Of a DNA stretch of 64,000 bases, positions 36,901 through 44,632 are shown one piece after another (the first letter of the stretch is position 1; every line of letters starts with the position of its first letter). The DNA lies in assembly GCA_013339765.2 (NCBI GenBank), contig CM023453.1, positions 35,260,926 through 35,324,925 of the forward strand, given 5' to 3'. The notes beneath the pieces were generated by a model that made no database searches, was not told the origin of the DNA, and worked only from the letters and a program-made list of their open reading frames with translations. Made by a program: the position numbers and the translations under genes. The stretch comes from Haemaphysalis longicornis (Eukaryota > Arthropoda > Arachnida > Ixodida > Ixodidae).

Positions 36901-39900
36901 GCTGCGCTTCCGCGGCTCTACCGTCCGAACTAACTTAGCCTGGCCAGGAATAAAACGTGTTTCTCTCTCTCTCTCTCTAAGGTTCCCCAGGTGGTCAAAA
37001 TTAATGCGCAGCCGTCTACTTACGCGCTACATTTCCCATGTGTACCTTAGGCTTGTTCCACACCATAATCAATAAAAAAGATCGAGAACTTTGACAAGTT
37101 GATAGAAAACTGTTAGACAGCCGAGTATGTAACCCTGACGGTTCAGTACCGGTAGTCTATCTGTTATACTTCGATTCTCAAGAGTGTACTGCCGATAGTT
37201 TCGAATCATAATCGCACGCATGCACGTGTTTGGGCAGACGTACAGGGTGGTGGAGAGCGTTCTGGGCAAAGTGGACGACCAGTTCTGGAAGGGCCGGTCG
37301 ACCAGCGCGAACTTGTTCATCCTGGTCAGCGTGGCGGCCGTCCTCTCCGAGATGCTGGTCAGCGACTCGCTCGCCCACATCCTGGCACCTGTCGTCATCA
37401 GGGTGGTGAGTGAGCAAGACGAGCCCGACTCCTATAGCTTACTGCGCGTTTAGATTAAGCTAGGTTTAGGTTACGGTCGAGCCTAATCACCTGCGTTGCG
37501 TTGGCGCGCTAAACCCTACAATCAAAGGTTACGGTCGAGTGTTTACGTTAGGAAGTTAAGATTTGGTTGCGTTCGAGCCCAACTCAAGGACCTCAAAGGG
37601 AATGACTTAAATTCGCGCAAATAAAGCTACCACGATCGCGATCTTAAAAAGCATCCGACGAATACTATACTCCCTAATGCATGCGAAATTTGTGCACATC
37701 ACGAACTGGCGTCTTCTCGGTCCCAGCGTATAGCTGCTCCGTCTCAGGAAGTGACCGCGTGATTAGCGAACGCACGGCGGCGCGTTAATCTTTTATCTCG
37801 CAGCGCGTCGCCGCCGCCGGCAATCACGTTTTTACAAATCTTGTTTGAACCTCCCGCGCAAATGTCATGTGGTTCGGATGAGCTATGAACGGAGGAGCTG
37901 CATGTGGCGAAAGTGTAGGGGGCGCCTCTCGGTGGCGAAGCATGGCGAGAATGTGAGGGAGAGGCAGTGAGAGAGGTGACGTCATAGCAGCGCGTGCCTT
38001 CCTCCCCCTCACACTTTCACAAGTAATCCTCCTCCCGTTTCTCTCAGCCTTGAGTGCCTGCTCGCTCAGTTACGCGGACATCACCTTAGCCGTCGCCGTT
38101 GCCTGCGCCGCCAAACCCCGTTACTGGGCGCCAAAGTGCTGCACACTATGGATGGGATCGCGGAGGTACCATTTAGGGGTTTCAAAGATTAAGAAGAAGA
38201 ATTCAGAACTTATTTGTTTCTGCGGAATTTGTGGAGATCGACGATGTTCCAGTTACTATACGCCACCTCGACAAAGGGTATATTCCCCAGGATAAAAGCT
38301 AAGCAAATATAGTGGTAACGTGATACCACAAGGGTATCACGTGATACCACGTTATACCCTGTGTAGAACAAACAGCCGGCATTCGCGCTTTTCTCCGTTC
38401 AATTTTTTGGTTGAGCAGCTAATCTTCTTTGAGAGCAGCACTAGCTTTTTTCGCGTGAAGGCTGCGACTGTGTTTGTTGTGGTGGGGAAACAACGTTATT
38501 ATCTTCTATAGGAAAACTTTTCGGTTGCCAATGTAGTAGCTTACAGGGGCATTGATAGGAGTTGCGAATGACGACAGCTGTTCGCGATTCCTTCGGTCGA
38601 ATTCACAAAATGTTTCACACGACAGGTGTGCACTCAAACAAGTGCGTTTCCTCACCTAATTCCTGACAAATACAATGTGACGACGCTCTCGTAGGCTCGT
38701 AGGGTTAGTTGACAATGAGGGAAATGTGTATATTCTGCATTATCTTTGTCAGAACATACTCAGAACTTGGTCAGAACTTGGTGAATCGTGTAAATTAAAT
38801 GGTGTAAATTAACTTGGCGGCATGGATTGGTCCCTCGAGTGCATTACGGTGAAGCTGAACCACAGGATTGGCTTAGATCGTATTATTGAGCAAAATTCAC
38901 GCAATGGGCCCCGGGGTCTTCTATTCTTCCCCGTTGAAGAAATTAGGGCCCTTGGATAAGTAAAAAAAGTGCACGCCGTGGCGTTCTCCTTTGGGGACGC
39001 AGGCGGTGGCGTCCAAGGTCCCCGTATCGTTCTACGCGGTGCCCGTGTGCCTGGCAGCCTCGATCAACCTGGTGCTGCCCGTGTCGCTGCCCATCCTCAT
39101 CATGCGCGAGTACGTCTATGTCAAGGGCGGGCACATGGTGAGCGGCCGCCTCCCGAGGCACGCCACGAGCGTTTAAAACTGCGGGATTTTGCATAATGTG
39201 CTTAAGCTTTGTTCTCACTTGCGACGGGAGCGACAAAAGCGAGCAATGCGACTGGAGCGACACGCCACACTCAGAGCTCACATTTGAACGCGACACGAGT
39301 GACGGCAACGACCTATTTTTGCTTTTCTTGTTATTCTGTCTCGCTTGGAACGCCACATCACGGGAGTTTAGGTTTCGACGTCACACAGTATCCATGCGCT
39401 ATGGCAGGATACGACATCAGAAGCTCCTGTCGCATCTTTCTTCCGCGTCGGCAGCGACGGCGGCCACAAAAATTGGTCGTGACCAATCGCTCTTGTGACA
39501 CGACGAGCGCGATGTCGAGCGACAACAGCGGAATAAATCGCGTCGCTTCTGTCGCTTTTGGTCCCTCCAGCGGCAAGTGTTCACACTTTCCGCTGGAGGG
39601 CACGGACCTTTGGGCACTCAGCGCAAGCTTTCGTACATTGGTGGGTCCGGTGAAGGAGGGGCGTGATCGCCCGCTAAAACCGCCTTCGGAGCCCTCTTGT
39701 CTTACATCGAGGTATCGAAGTCCCATTGAGGCTCCTCCTCCTCCTCCTCCTCCTAGACCTGCGTCTGCATTCGTGGGTGGCCGAGGTTACCGGCTGTTTT
39801 AAGACACGGTTCAGCCTAACGAAACAAATCAAGAGACATTCCGATCGGTGAAGGTGGATGGCTAGCGAAGCGTTTGAAGACGGTAATCTTTCATTGTCAA

Positions 39901-41567
39901 CTCAAACGCGAACATTTTGATCTCTCGGTCTGCCTGGACAGGCTCGATTCAGCCGCCCGGCCAAAGTCAAAAGAAGCTTTTTCCATCTAATCAATCCAGA
40001 GAAATGCTCCGTATTTGTCAACATTTTTCACCTTTAAGTCCCTCTGAGGGAGAACGTCAATATACAACTCGAGTTTGCAGTATTCTTTTAATTAAAAGTA
40101 GATCCGCGCTTGGTTTTGCTACAGCAAATAAACAAAACGCGTTGGGTGGACCGAGACAGGAGCGGAAGAGCGTGAGAAGGGGGCGGATGAGACAGGCGAG
40201 GCAATTACGTGGCAGGGACAGCATTAAACTGTCGTCTTTCGACATCTTCAGCGACGCGAGCAGATCTGAGCGACCGATCTGAGCGACGCAGATTTAGGTA
40301 TAAAGCTGTCGTGGTCGAACGCTTAAAATAAAGTTTGTCGAGCGATAGTTCGGTCGACGCGCCGCTGGCTTCATTTGGGAACGAGCCGTTTTCTGTGCGT
40401 GCGTGCGGGCATGTGTGTGTGTGTGTGTGTGTGGAGAGAGAGAGAGGGGGAGACAAACCCCTACTATATAAGGGACCCGACAACACTTTCCATAAGCGCT
40501 TTCAATTTTTCCTTCGCCTCTGGAACCAGTGCGAATGCTATATAGTGATCGCCAAAACGTAGTGGCACTGCCTGATTTGCTCGTCGCACCAACTTCCACT
40601 TTGGCTTTGTTTATGTGGCTTTTTTTTTTTTAAGTTTCTATCGAAAAGCGTTCATTGCTGCAACTGAAGGAAAACCGGGCAACAGCCGCTACATGGCCTT
40701 ACTGACGTAATTCGAGCCGTCCAAGAAGGTCAAGACCGGGAAAGAGAGAAAAATCTTTTGGGCGAGTTTACAAGTTCTTTGATGGGCACAGAGCAGTACT
40801 GAGGTATACTTTGCGATCCCCTAATCTAAGTACTGGGTGTGTTGGGTGACTACGGTCGGCAAGCATTAAGAATTTCAAAAATAGTTGAAAAACGTGCTGC
40901 AGGGCCCCTTAAGACAAAGTTTTCTATGCCTCACTGTAACGCGCAAGCACACTGCACAAAAGCGAATTCTACCCACTAATCCCACACCGTATGAACAGGG
41001 GGATGTCTTTACATGCACAGCGGGTTCTATTCTGGTAGACGAGTGCAGTTTAGCGTTATACAGCTGAGCGATAGCGATGATGGTGGTGGTGATGAAGAAG
41101 GTGATAATGATGACGATGATGGTGAAAGCATTTTCTAACAGGCGCAGAGATGGCACGTTGATCGCGCCACAGGCTCAACCAAATTGGAAGCCCAAATCAA
41201 CGCCATCGCTGAGCTGACCGAATCACCACATTCAGATGACGCAATCAGAAATTAGTAGATACAAAATCATTACCTCACATTGGGTGAGCTCAGCGTTGGC
41301 GTTTATTTGGACTTTGGCTGGTTGGATTGTGGACTTTGCCTTTGTATCGAAGAAATCTTCGCGTTTCAACCGTCTTTTTTAGATTTCGTTTCTTCCCTTG
41401 CCTTGCAGGTAGCCTACGGCCTGCTGCTCAAATCCGTCGCCGTCACCGTCGTGTTCATCTCTATGAACACCATAGGAATCATGGTCTTCCGCGACGCCTC
41501 ATCCCCTCATCCTTCTGCCATGTTTCACTTGAGCAACGTGACTCGCGCTCATAGCGCGGCTCTTTGA
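12218..41567 (+). CDS. SLC13/DASS-like transporter gene, 13 exons
   Basis: Joining 12218-12287, 12900-13030, 15742-15891, 18346-18861, 19761-20366, 26840-27303, 32446-32565, 34037-34153, 35067-35147, 35350-35527, 37238-37405, 39003-39137 and 41409-41567 gives one open frame of 964 codons plus stop, with GT..AG at every junction. The order of hydrophobic segments and the block LSWRTVAARMPWHLILMMG (family: W..F...MPWNIV.L.GG) identify the SLC13 family of Na+/dicarboxylate-sulfate cotransporters (insect INDY). SLC13 proteins are usually near 600 residues. This one is longer because exons 4-6 encode about 450 hydrophilic residues. The family motifs SNTA/STTT are absent (PSAV and VSDS at the aligned places), so ion-coupled transport is doubtful. 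It would be a multi-pass plasma-membrane protein. Confidence 0.85.
12900..13030 (+). CDS. SLC13-like exon 2 (first membrane helix)
   Basis: The exon starts after GACCAG and ends AACAAG|GTACTC. It encodes GLFKNTVSLTQEAG then RRFATCIEFLVPICLLPFLL, a basic stretch followed by the first hydrophobic helix, as at the N-terminus of SLC13 proteins. The acceptor has a poor pyrimidine tract, but the same junction is kept in copy 2. Residues 24-67. Confidence 0.8.
14455..15650 (+). repeat. 1.2-kb insertion in intron 2, related to 43.1-45.25 kb
   Basis: Copy 2 reads directly from GTAAAAATAACCACGTGTCAG at about 49918, whereas copy 1 has about 1.2 kb between the two halves of that sequence. The inserted DNA matches 43.13-45.25 kb, including CACGTATCTG...TTGCAAATGTCG, GATGCCAGCGCTG and GGTTTATAGAACCGCG. 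It holds a (GGATT)n run near 15178-15220 and no gene. Confidence 0.6.
15742..15891 (+). CDS. SLC13-like exon 3 (TM2-3)
   Basis: Fifty codons between TACGCAG and GTGAGT. DGISVYCALLTLAGLLGYLL is followed by PPPIAAMLPVAMLPLSDVYG. This aligns with the SLC13 signature W.TE.LP.PVTALLP..LFP..G, and the conserved Pro-rich turn and ALLP-like MLPV are visible. The usual Trp-x-Thr-Glu before the turn is replaced by LLGYLL. Residues 68-117. Confidence 0.9.
18346..18861 (+). CDS. SLC13-like exon 4 (TM4-5 and start of large loop)
   Basis: 172 codons between CTCCGCAG and GTATGT. HPVLVASLVFIIAIVADDTT, then FFRLCLYALQRHALRMQ and a long hydrophobic stretch ending LALSTVLPSAVIVTFSRFF. This aligns with the family block FLGGL..A.A.E..NLH.R.AL, then LS.W.SNTATTAMM.PI. 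The SNTATT motif that binds Na+ and carboxylate is replaced by PSAVIV. From about residue 195 the exon turns into a Ser/Arg-rich hydrophilic region that begins the oversized loop. Residues 118-289. Confidence 0.9.
19165..19612 (-). repeat. SINE-like dispersed repeat, copy 2 of 3
   Basis: Reverse-complement match to 10620-11078, sharing GGCGAACGCACCGTTCC and CTTAGTCTGGTTGA. It lies in the intron between exons 4 and 5 and is present in both gene copies (compare 57790-58240), so it predates the duplication. Confidence 0.6.
19761..20366 (+). CDS. SLC13-like exon 5 (hydrophilic loop)
   Basis: 202 codons between CACGCAG and GTAAGC, both phase 0. The product is rich in Pro, Ser and Lys (SMSALAKPLPPILKSK, PPPSPPATPPPTSHPP, SLPSKKTRAKSAAKRK) and has no hydrophobic helix. 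It should be a disordered cytoplasmic insert in the large loop of the transporter. No known domain is recognised. An alternative acceptor two codons downstream after CCCAAG would also be in frame. Residues 290-491. Confidence 0.75.
20665..23969 (-). mobile_element. Non-LTR retrotransposon with 5' inversion, in intron 5
   Basis: The element is flanked by the 12-bp duplication AAGGGAATATAG (20653-20664 and 23970-23981). Copy 2 has one copy at about 59278, the empty site. From 20665 to about 23310 the minus strand carries, in element order, endonuclease (HETGNTEIDHSLIEVI, DKSLFVLNVYSS), reverse transcriptase (VIVGLDVAKAFDNVRY) and part of an RNase H (TDVLYTDAAAY, IRTIVSDSKSA). A 3' tail of (CTGA)n follows. 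From about 23310 to 23969 the plus strand carries a coiled-coil ORF1 end and the start of the endonuclease (HLLVWQWNSRGYG, EIIAIQECG). ORF2 is broken by frameshifts and RNase H has an internal deletion. Confidence 0.9.
23334..23826 (+). pseudogene. Coiled-coil ORF1 fragment of the inverted LINE 5' part
   Basis: The translated end of this frame has a long Glu/Lys/Gln-rich heptad-like segment (ITNELQEQNRSQKELIREL, ETLKAMQQQIEEI) and then ...EERCGSTAEIANKKIKM...stop. Nucleic-acid chaperone ORF1 proteins of LINEs often have such coiled coils. The endonuclease start follows immediately in the next frame at 23832. It is 5'-truncated at the inversion junction. Confidence 0.6.
24896..25014. repeat. 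(TTTA)n tail repeat
   Basis: About 118 bp of TTTA/TTA units. In minus orientation it forms the (TAAA)n tail of the nested LINE 3' end. The paralogous tract at 60200-60249 is less than half as long, so it has changed length since the duplication. Confidence 0.85.
25076..25153 (+). mobile_element. tRNA-like 78-bp SINE head insertion
   Basis: The insert is flanked by the near-identical 11-mers AACAACGAAGA (25065-25075) and AACAATGAAGA (25154-25164). The other gene copy lacks it at about 60300. It holds an A-box-like TGGCTCAGTGGCTAAGG and the B box GGTTCGATTCC, and its ends CCGCCGCGG and CCGCGGCGG are perfect complements. It matches the 5' head of the SINE at 36255. No SINE body or A tail follows. 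A functional tRNA gene is unlikely because of the CG-only 9-bp closing stem. Confidence 0.75.
26840..27303 (+). CDS. SLC13-like exon 6 (loop with 8-residue repeats)
   Basis: The exon opens after TATCCAG with AFSDTEVLTAKDV, lysine-rich and then proline/glutamate-rich. It contains four tandem octapeptides of the type EVKLEPQN at 27050-27145. It ends the hydrophilic loop with RGVLKKSRPSLQSGFVPRR and PLYPEFTMAGLPA. I end it at GGC|GTACTC (27303) because only that donor leaves the two-base overhang needed for exon 7. The open frame stays protein-like to a second possible donor at 27395 (TTGG|GTTACT), which would need an unseen small exon. Residues 492-646. Confidence 0.7.
28190..28710 (+). mobile_element. 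LINE 3' fragment (RNase H), 5' part of a split element
   Basis: The plus-strand frame begins THITLIWAPGHAGLPGNEAA, the RNase H motif WxPxHxGxxGNExAD of I/R1-type LINEs. It continues with frameshifts to EQWETELTSPDPARQQALV. The same element resumes at about 31770 after the minus-strand LINE. Confidence 0.75.
28711..31769 (-). mobile_element. I-type LINE with RT and RNase H, nearly intact ORF2
   Basis: Reading the minus strand: the endonuclease end (WLNTDETLGSDHCILL) near 31.7 kb, then a reverse transcriptase in a single 570-codon frame (29842-31554). The RT has PGRDQVTVKLL, IPKPGKSVNIENLRPISLTS, LALDLQGAFDNVTH, RGTPQGAVLSPLL and the catalytic ALYADDITLW. An RNase H follows at 28.99-29.68 kb (FYTDASGPHHGG, IITDSRSACQNL, VIWTPAHAGLGGNEAADAS) with a C-terminal Cys motif. 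A frameshift near 29.9 kb separates RT and RNase H, and another breaks the endonuclease near 31.75 kb, so it is not autonomous as read. It sits inside the plus-strand LINE, in the intron after exon 6. Confidence 0.9.
31770..31862 (+). mobile_element. LINE 3' end, continuation of the split element
   Basis: CGAGGCCTTCTGGACTAA gives a short C-terminus and stop, then an AATAAA signal and a CACCACTACCACC tail typical of this LINE group. It completes the plus-strand fragment at 28190-28710. Confidence 0.55.
32446..32565 (+). CDS. SLC13-like exon 7
   Basis: The exon follows a fine pyrimidine tract (TTTTCCTCTCCCTGCAG) and ends CAATG|GTACGC. It encodes LTTAVRPAFIVGAAYTAIF then GNLINFNTVPTRQALLVMLQ, aligning with the family block CxxYxASIGGxATLxGTxPN. 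The glycine pair and TGT.PN of that block, which help hold substrate, are not kept. Residues 646-686. Confidence 0.85.
32566..34036 (+). other. Intron 7, no gene seen
   Basis: Intronic DNA with no recognisable element or exon. Short open frames on both strands lack splice support. Confidence 0.5.
34037..34153 (+). CDS. SLC13-like exon 8
   Basis: The exon follows TTTCTGCAG and ends GAGCTG|GTGAGT. It encodes RDKECPVDWRSWFAVAIPVV then IICSGLCWLVIYCSSLMS. This aligns with the family segment F..WF.FA.P.M.....L.WLWL, a membrane helix after the first half of the transporter. Start and end phases (2 and 2) fit both neighbours. Residues 686-724. Confidence 0.9.
35067..35147 (+). CDS. SLC13-like exon 9
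   Basis: A short exon of 81 bp between CCTTGGCAG and GTGAGA. It encodes CVRDSLLFCCIVGIPLVITA then YSSLDPN, a single hydrophobic helix. Phase 2 at both ends fits exons 8 and 10. The family segment here is poorly conserved, so the assignment rests on phase, hydrophobicity and position. Confidence 0.75.
35350..35527 (+). CDS. SLC13-like exon 10 (conserved MPW block)
   Basis: Between CGTCTGCAG and GTACAT. WLLDGPVFGLSVVAMSVVPA, then LSWRTVAARMPWHLILMMG and SVMALTRTIE. This is the best conserved part of the protein: SLC13 members read W..F...MPW.I..L.GG..A...... The glycines after MPW are partly kept. Residues 752-811. Confidence 0.92.
36255..37075 (+). mobile_element. Tick tRNA-derived SINE, split by a LINE
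   Basis: The head CCGCCACGGTGGCTCAGTG and B box GGTTCGATTCC (to about 36316) are followed by the body up to CTAAGGTTCCCC (36396). The body resumes at 36989 with AGGTGGTCAAAATTAATG. Flanking duplications are AAAAGATCAAGAA (36242-36254) and AAAAGATCGAGAA (37076-37088). The position between exons 10 and 11 makes it intronic. Confidence 0.8.
36397..36976 (+). mobile_element. LINE 3' end nested in the SINE
   Basis: Flanked by the 12-bp duplication CTAAGGTTCCCC (36385-36396 and 36977-36988). It encodes the end of an ORF2: RNase H (TISLLCTPGHVGFGGAEKAH) and a C-terminal CPHCGDYEDTPHAIWHC zinc-knuckle-like motif, then a stop at 36931, AATAAA and a (TC)n tail. The intact frame and exact duplication suggest a young insertion. 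Confidence 0.88.
37238..37405 (+). CDS. SLC13-like exon 11 (second substrate motif region)
   Basis: 56 codons between TTGGGCAG and GTGAGT. KVDDQFWKGRSTSANLFILV then SVAAVLSEMLVSDSLAHILA. The family reads L.......TEFTSN.ATTT...PI here, whose SNxATT binds Na+ and anion. In this protein the aligned residues are VSDSLAH, so Asn and both Thr are lost, though SE (for TE) remains. Residues 812-867. Confidence 0.9.
37406..39002 (+). other. Intron 11, no gene seen
   Basis: Intronic DNA. A small inverted repeat around GTGATACCAC occurs near 38317-38352. No exon or recognisable transposon was found. Confidence 0.5.
39003..39137 (+). CDS. SLC13-like exon 12
   Basis: 45 codons between GGGGACGCAG and GTGAGC. 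AVASKVPVSFYAVPVCLAAS then INLVLPVSLPILIMREYVYV and KGGHM. It aligns with the family block HPLYLM.P.TL.AS.AFMLPVATPPNAI. ASINLVLPVS is clear, but the conserved ATPPNAI is replaced by SLPILIM. Residues 868-912. Confidence 0.9.
39205..39800. repeat. Possible foldback repeat rich in GCGAC
   Basis: GCGAC-rich sequence near 39225-39270 and a reverse-complement-like counterpart near 39530-39600, which contains the local inverted repeat CCCTCCAGCGG/CCGCTGGAGGG. It could be a decayed inverted-repeat element in intron 12. The boundaries are not clear. Confidence 0.3.
40411..40455. repeat. (GT)n(GA)n microsatellite
   Basis: About 11 GT units followed by GA units and a G run, in intron 12. Confidence 0.9.
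40471..40908 (-). mobile_element. TTAA-type MITE, copy B
   Basis: Reverse-orientation copy of the 7844-8288 element. It begins AGGGACCCGACAACACTTT and ends GTGCTGCAGGGCCCC followed by TTAA. The internal blocks CAACAGCCGCTACATGGCC and TGCGATCCCCTAATC match the other copy. Confidence 0.75.
41409..41567 (+). CDS. SLC13-like exon 13 with stop codon
   Basis: The exon follows CCTTGCAG and encodes VAYGLLLKSVAVTVVFISMN then TIGIMVFRDASS. This is the last helix of the family (VK.G........V......W....F). It continues to a hydrophilic C-terminus and the TGA at 41565. Residues 913-964. Confidence 0.92.
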   Translation, partial: VAYGLLLKSVAVTVVFISMNTIGIMVFRDASSPHPSAMFHLSNVTRAHSAAL

Positions 41568-42140
41568 ACCATCGCTGTGTCCCCGGTTTTTTTGTAATTT
41601 TTGTTTTTAAGCGTTTTCTGCGCATTTATGTATGTAGATAGTGGTGCTGCGCCAATGTTTTTTTTTTGTTTTTGTTTTTGTTTTTTTTAGCCATACATTC
41701 ACTGCACCTCAACGCTCGAAGACTTCGCCAATTATCGATTGCGTACTTAATATTGTGAATCTTTTATTTAAAGTACCCATTTTGCGTTAATGCGACGATT
41801 CGTATTCCCTTAACGCTACGTGCTCCGAAGTGGGCCGTGTGGGGAAGGGGACCAATGGTGTGGTGCCGACTTTGTCATTGAGGTCGGACCTTGTCGGCAG
41901 GATCTTCGTCGGTTGTGTTGAACGTTTTAGTTTCCTGATGCCGACGGACATTCTGCACGCAAACCGAAAGCTCGTGCACGCAAGGTGTTTACCACACAAG
42001 AAAAAGCATATTTTAAGTATTTTTTTACATTGTAAGCACTGCCTAATTTCTCCGTACGTCTAACATTGTGTCGCTACGTGATCGAAGTCTGCTTTCGCGA
42101 ATAAATTTGTTCTGATGCAACAACCTGTGTGTGTATTGTT
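41568..42140 (+). terminator. 3' UTR with candidate poly(A) signal
   Basis: Non-coding DNA follows the stop. AATAAA at 42100-42105, about 530 bp after the stop, is the first convincing polyadenylation signal. It is followed by a GT-rich stretch (TGTGTGTGTATTGTT) that could be the downstream element. Confidence 0.5.
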
Positions 42141-43130
42141 CGTGGATCAATATGTTCTCTTGACACAACCATGGCACTGCAACATGTCGGCAACAAGATG
42201 TAGCTTGAAGAGGTTGTTTTGTACTCTATAGATAATGTACCCAGAGGTGCCCCGGATTCTTTTTTTTTTTTTTCATGGGTGCCTTTTTCTTCCATGGCTC
42301 GACAAAAGGTACGTGATTCGTCATCCCTCATCGCAGGAGGAGTGAGGTGCTAGTGCGACGCAGCGGAAAGAACTCGCCCATGCGAACGCCGGAGGAAACA
42401 ATGAGTTGCAGTGAGGGGGCACAAAAGGCGAGAGTGCGCTGAAAATGCAATGAAGTGGTGGCATGTTTCTAACACTTCCCGTAACACCTGAAATTCCCTA
42501 TGACTACAGCGAAAGCACTACAACGAAAACGGGACACTGCCCATTTTTAATTGAGTCAGCACCTATCCTCTGAACGCACGTTTCGTCGAATGAGTACGTA
42601 GATAGCTCTATATAGAGGAACTAAATTTGAATTTACGCCCGTCATCTATGACGTCACAGCACACTGGCTGCGTGCATGGAACGCCGGAGTATGCTTCCTG
42701 CTTTTCGCGCAATTTGAAGAAAAAAAGTCCGAAAATTCGACTGGTATTCCACGCAAGTGTTTGCAAATGATTGTTTGCAAAAACCGGTGCTATTTCCGCT
42801 TGGTTCCCGCGGTAAAAACGTTCTGAAGTGTTTCGTGCCCACAGTTTAATAGCTTGAATGCCGTTACCTTGCAAGTTAAACATGGCCGGAAAAGCTAGCT
42901 AAAGACCCTTTGCAGGGTCTACAGAACCCTGCAACGGCTATGTCGGCCCGAATGGGAGATCGTATGTTTTAATGGGACATCAGCTTGGTTGGTCGGAAAC
43001 TCGGCGTCGTCGTCGTCGACCGACGGCCCACAAAATGGCTGACAGCTCAAAGAATAAACGTATGCAACAATGCTCAAATTGATGCATATACTTTGGAAAG
43101 CCTCTGCACAGATTCGAGTTAAAAAAAATG
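42141..43130. other. Intergenic DNA, no gene seen
   Basis: No supported exon. A short palindrome GACCCTTTGCAGGGTC lies at about 42904. Confidence 0.5.
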
Positions 43131-43214
43131 GCCGCGTATCTGCTCCTTTCGTTGCAAATGTCGTCAAAAGACGTAACTGATTAAGGCGGATTTCTGGGCA
43201 AGTTGGTATTCCAT

Positions 43215-43356
43215 TGCAAGACCGTTCAAAGCGAAAAACGTAAAACGAGGGACGACGAGAGGCACAGGGACACGCGCAGAAAAGGCACAGGGAGCGCGTG
43301 TCCCTGTGCCTCTCGTCGTCCCTCGTTTTACGTTTTGCGCTTTGAACGGTCTTGCA
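43215..43356. repeat. 63-bp near-perfect inverted repeat (hairpin)
   Basis: The left arm 43215-43277 and right arm 43294-43356 are reverse complements with a single mismatch, separated by 16 bases. Arm ends are TGCAAGACCGTTC and GAACGGTCTTGCA. The matching place in the 14.5-kb copy lacks it. Confidence 0.95.
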
Positions 43357-43433
43357 GTCAAAAGACGATAGTGTTTGCAGACATTTGCCAAAGAAATGCC
43401 CCCTTTTGCTTTCCCGCTCACCTCTCGTGCTGT

Positions 43434-44632
43434 TCCTGATGGCTGGAGGGCCGAACAACGGAAACTGACCCGAGCATCCTTGGCACTTAAACGGCTAGAC
43501 GAGGAGTATAACACCGCTCTCAGAATTTTCACCGACGGCTCAGTTGACCCAGTCACTGGGCGTGCGGGTGCTGCCTTCGTGTGTCCAGAATGCGATGAAA
43601 AGCGTAAGCTACACCTTTTCGACAACACGACACCTGAGATGGCCGAGGTGATAGCCATTCAGAAAGATGTTCAGTGGCTAGAAACGCAAGAACGTTTCAA
43701 AGAATCGGTGATTCTTACAGACGCGATCAATGTCCTACGCCGTCTAAAATGACCAGATGAAACCTCCGAGGTCATCTTAAATATCCGGCAACGCGTCAGC
43801 ACGCTGCGGACCCGCGGACGTCTTGTGACCTTTTTCTGGATACCGGCTCACGCAGGAATCTCAGGCAATGGCAAGGCTCACGCACTTGCGCAACAAGCCG
43901 CAAGGGACACATCAACTGGGAAAAGCGGCATCATCAGGGCTTACCCCGTCTCTTCTGAGCATAGACATTCGCCTGGGCTTCCTTCGGTCATTGTGCCATC
44001 ACCTGCATCTCAGGATGAAGAGACGGATGAGAACTGTGAAAACACAGCGGAGGAACCTTCACCTACTTCGAGCTCAGAATTTTACACCCGCCGCAAGGTG
44101 GAAAGGAAGTTGCAACTACGAGCGTCTCTAGGAGTGAAGCGTCCAGTCATACCTCAGCATTGGCCCCGGAAATGGCACACGATCGTTCACAGGATTAGAA
44201 CTGGATCGGCAAGAACCCCACACTTTCGCGGCACAAAATTCGGCAGCCTAGATGACCCCGAGTGTTCGTGGTGCTCAGCCAATAATGACATTGCACACCT
44301 CCTGTGGGACTGTCCTCGTTTTGTCGACTGTCGCGAACAAGCCTTCAAAACCGTAGGATTGGCAATCCCACCGAGCCTTAATGATTGTCTTTATCAAGGC
44401 AGTTCCAATCAGAGCGAAGAATGGCGCCTGCTCGTCGCTCTACGAAATTTCGTCGAGGTCTCTGGTCTTCACCATTTCCTTTAATTCCACACCCAGTTGG
44501 ATGTACCATTGGATGTATCGTACTTTTTCCCCAACTCCCATTACATCACCAAAATTCACTAAAGCGTAACATGGCGTCTTTGTATCCCTTGTACATAAAA
44601 TAAATGCGTGTTACCACCACCCTGTAACGTCG
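43434..44632 (+). mobile_element. LINE 3' part with RNase H, broken
   Basis: The plus-strand frame has RNase H blocks ALRIFTDGSVDPVTGRAGAA, TTPEMAEVIAI and SVILTDAINVL, a stop at 43750, then LVTFFWIPAHAGISGNGKAH and a C-terminal CSWCSANNDIAHLLWDC motif up to the stop at 44482. An ACCACCACC tail follows AATAAA. The usual GNE..AD reads GNGKAH. It interrupts the repeat that otherwise matches 14.5-14.6 kb (CTCACCTCTC.TGCTGT ... CAAGGTAAACAC). Confidence 0.85.

Noticed and set aside
43375..44484. Host RNase H gene
   Set aside because: It has an in-frame stop, a mutated GNE motif, a LINE-type Cys/His C-terminus and a repeat tail.
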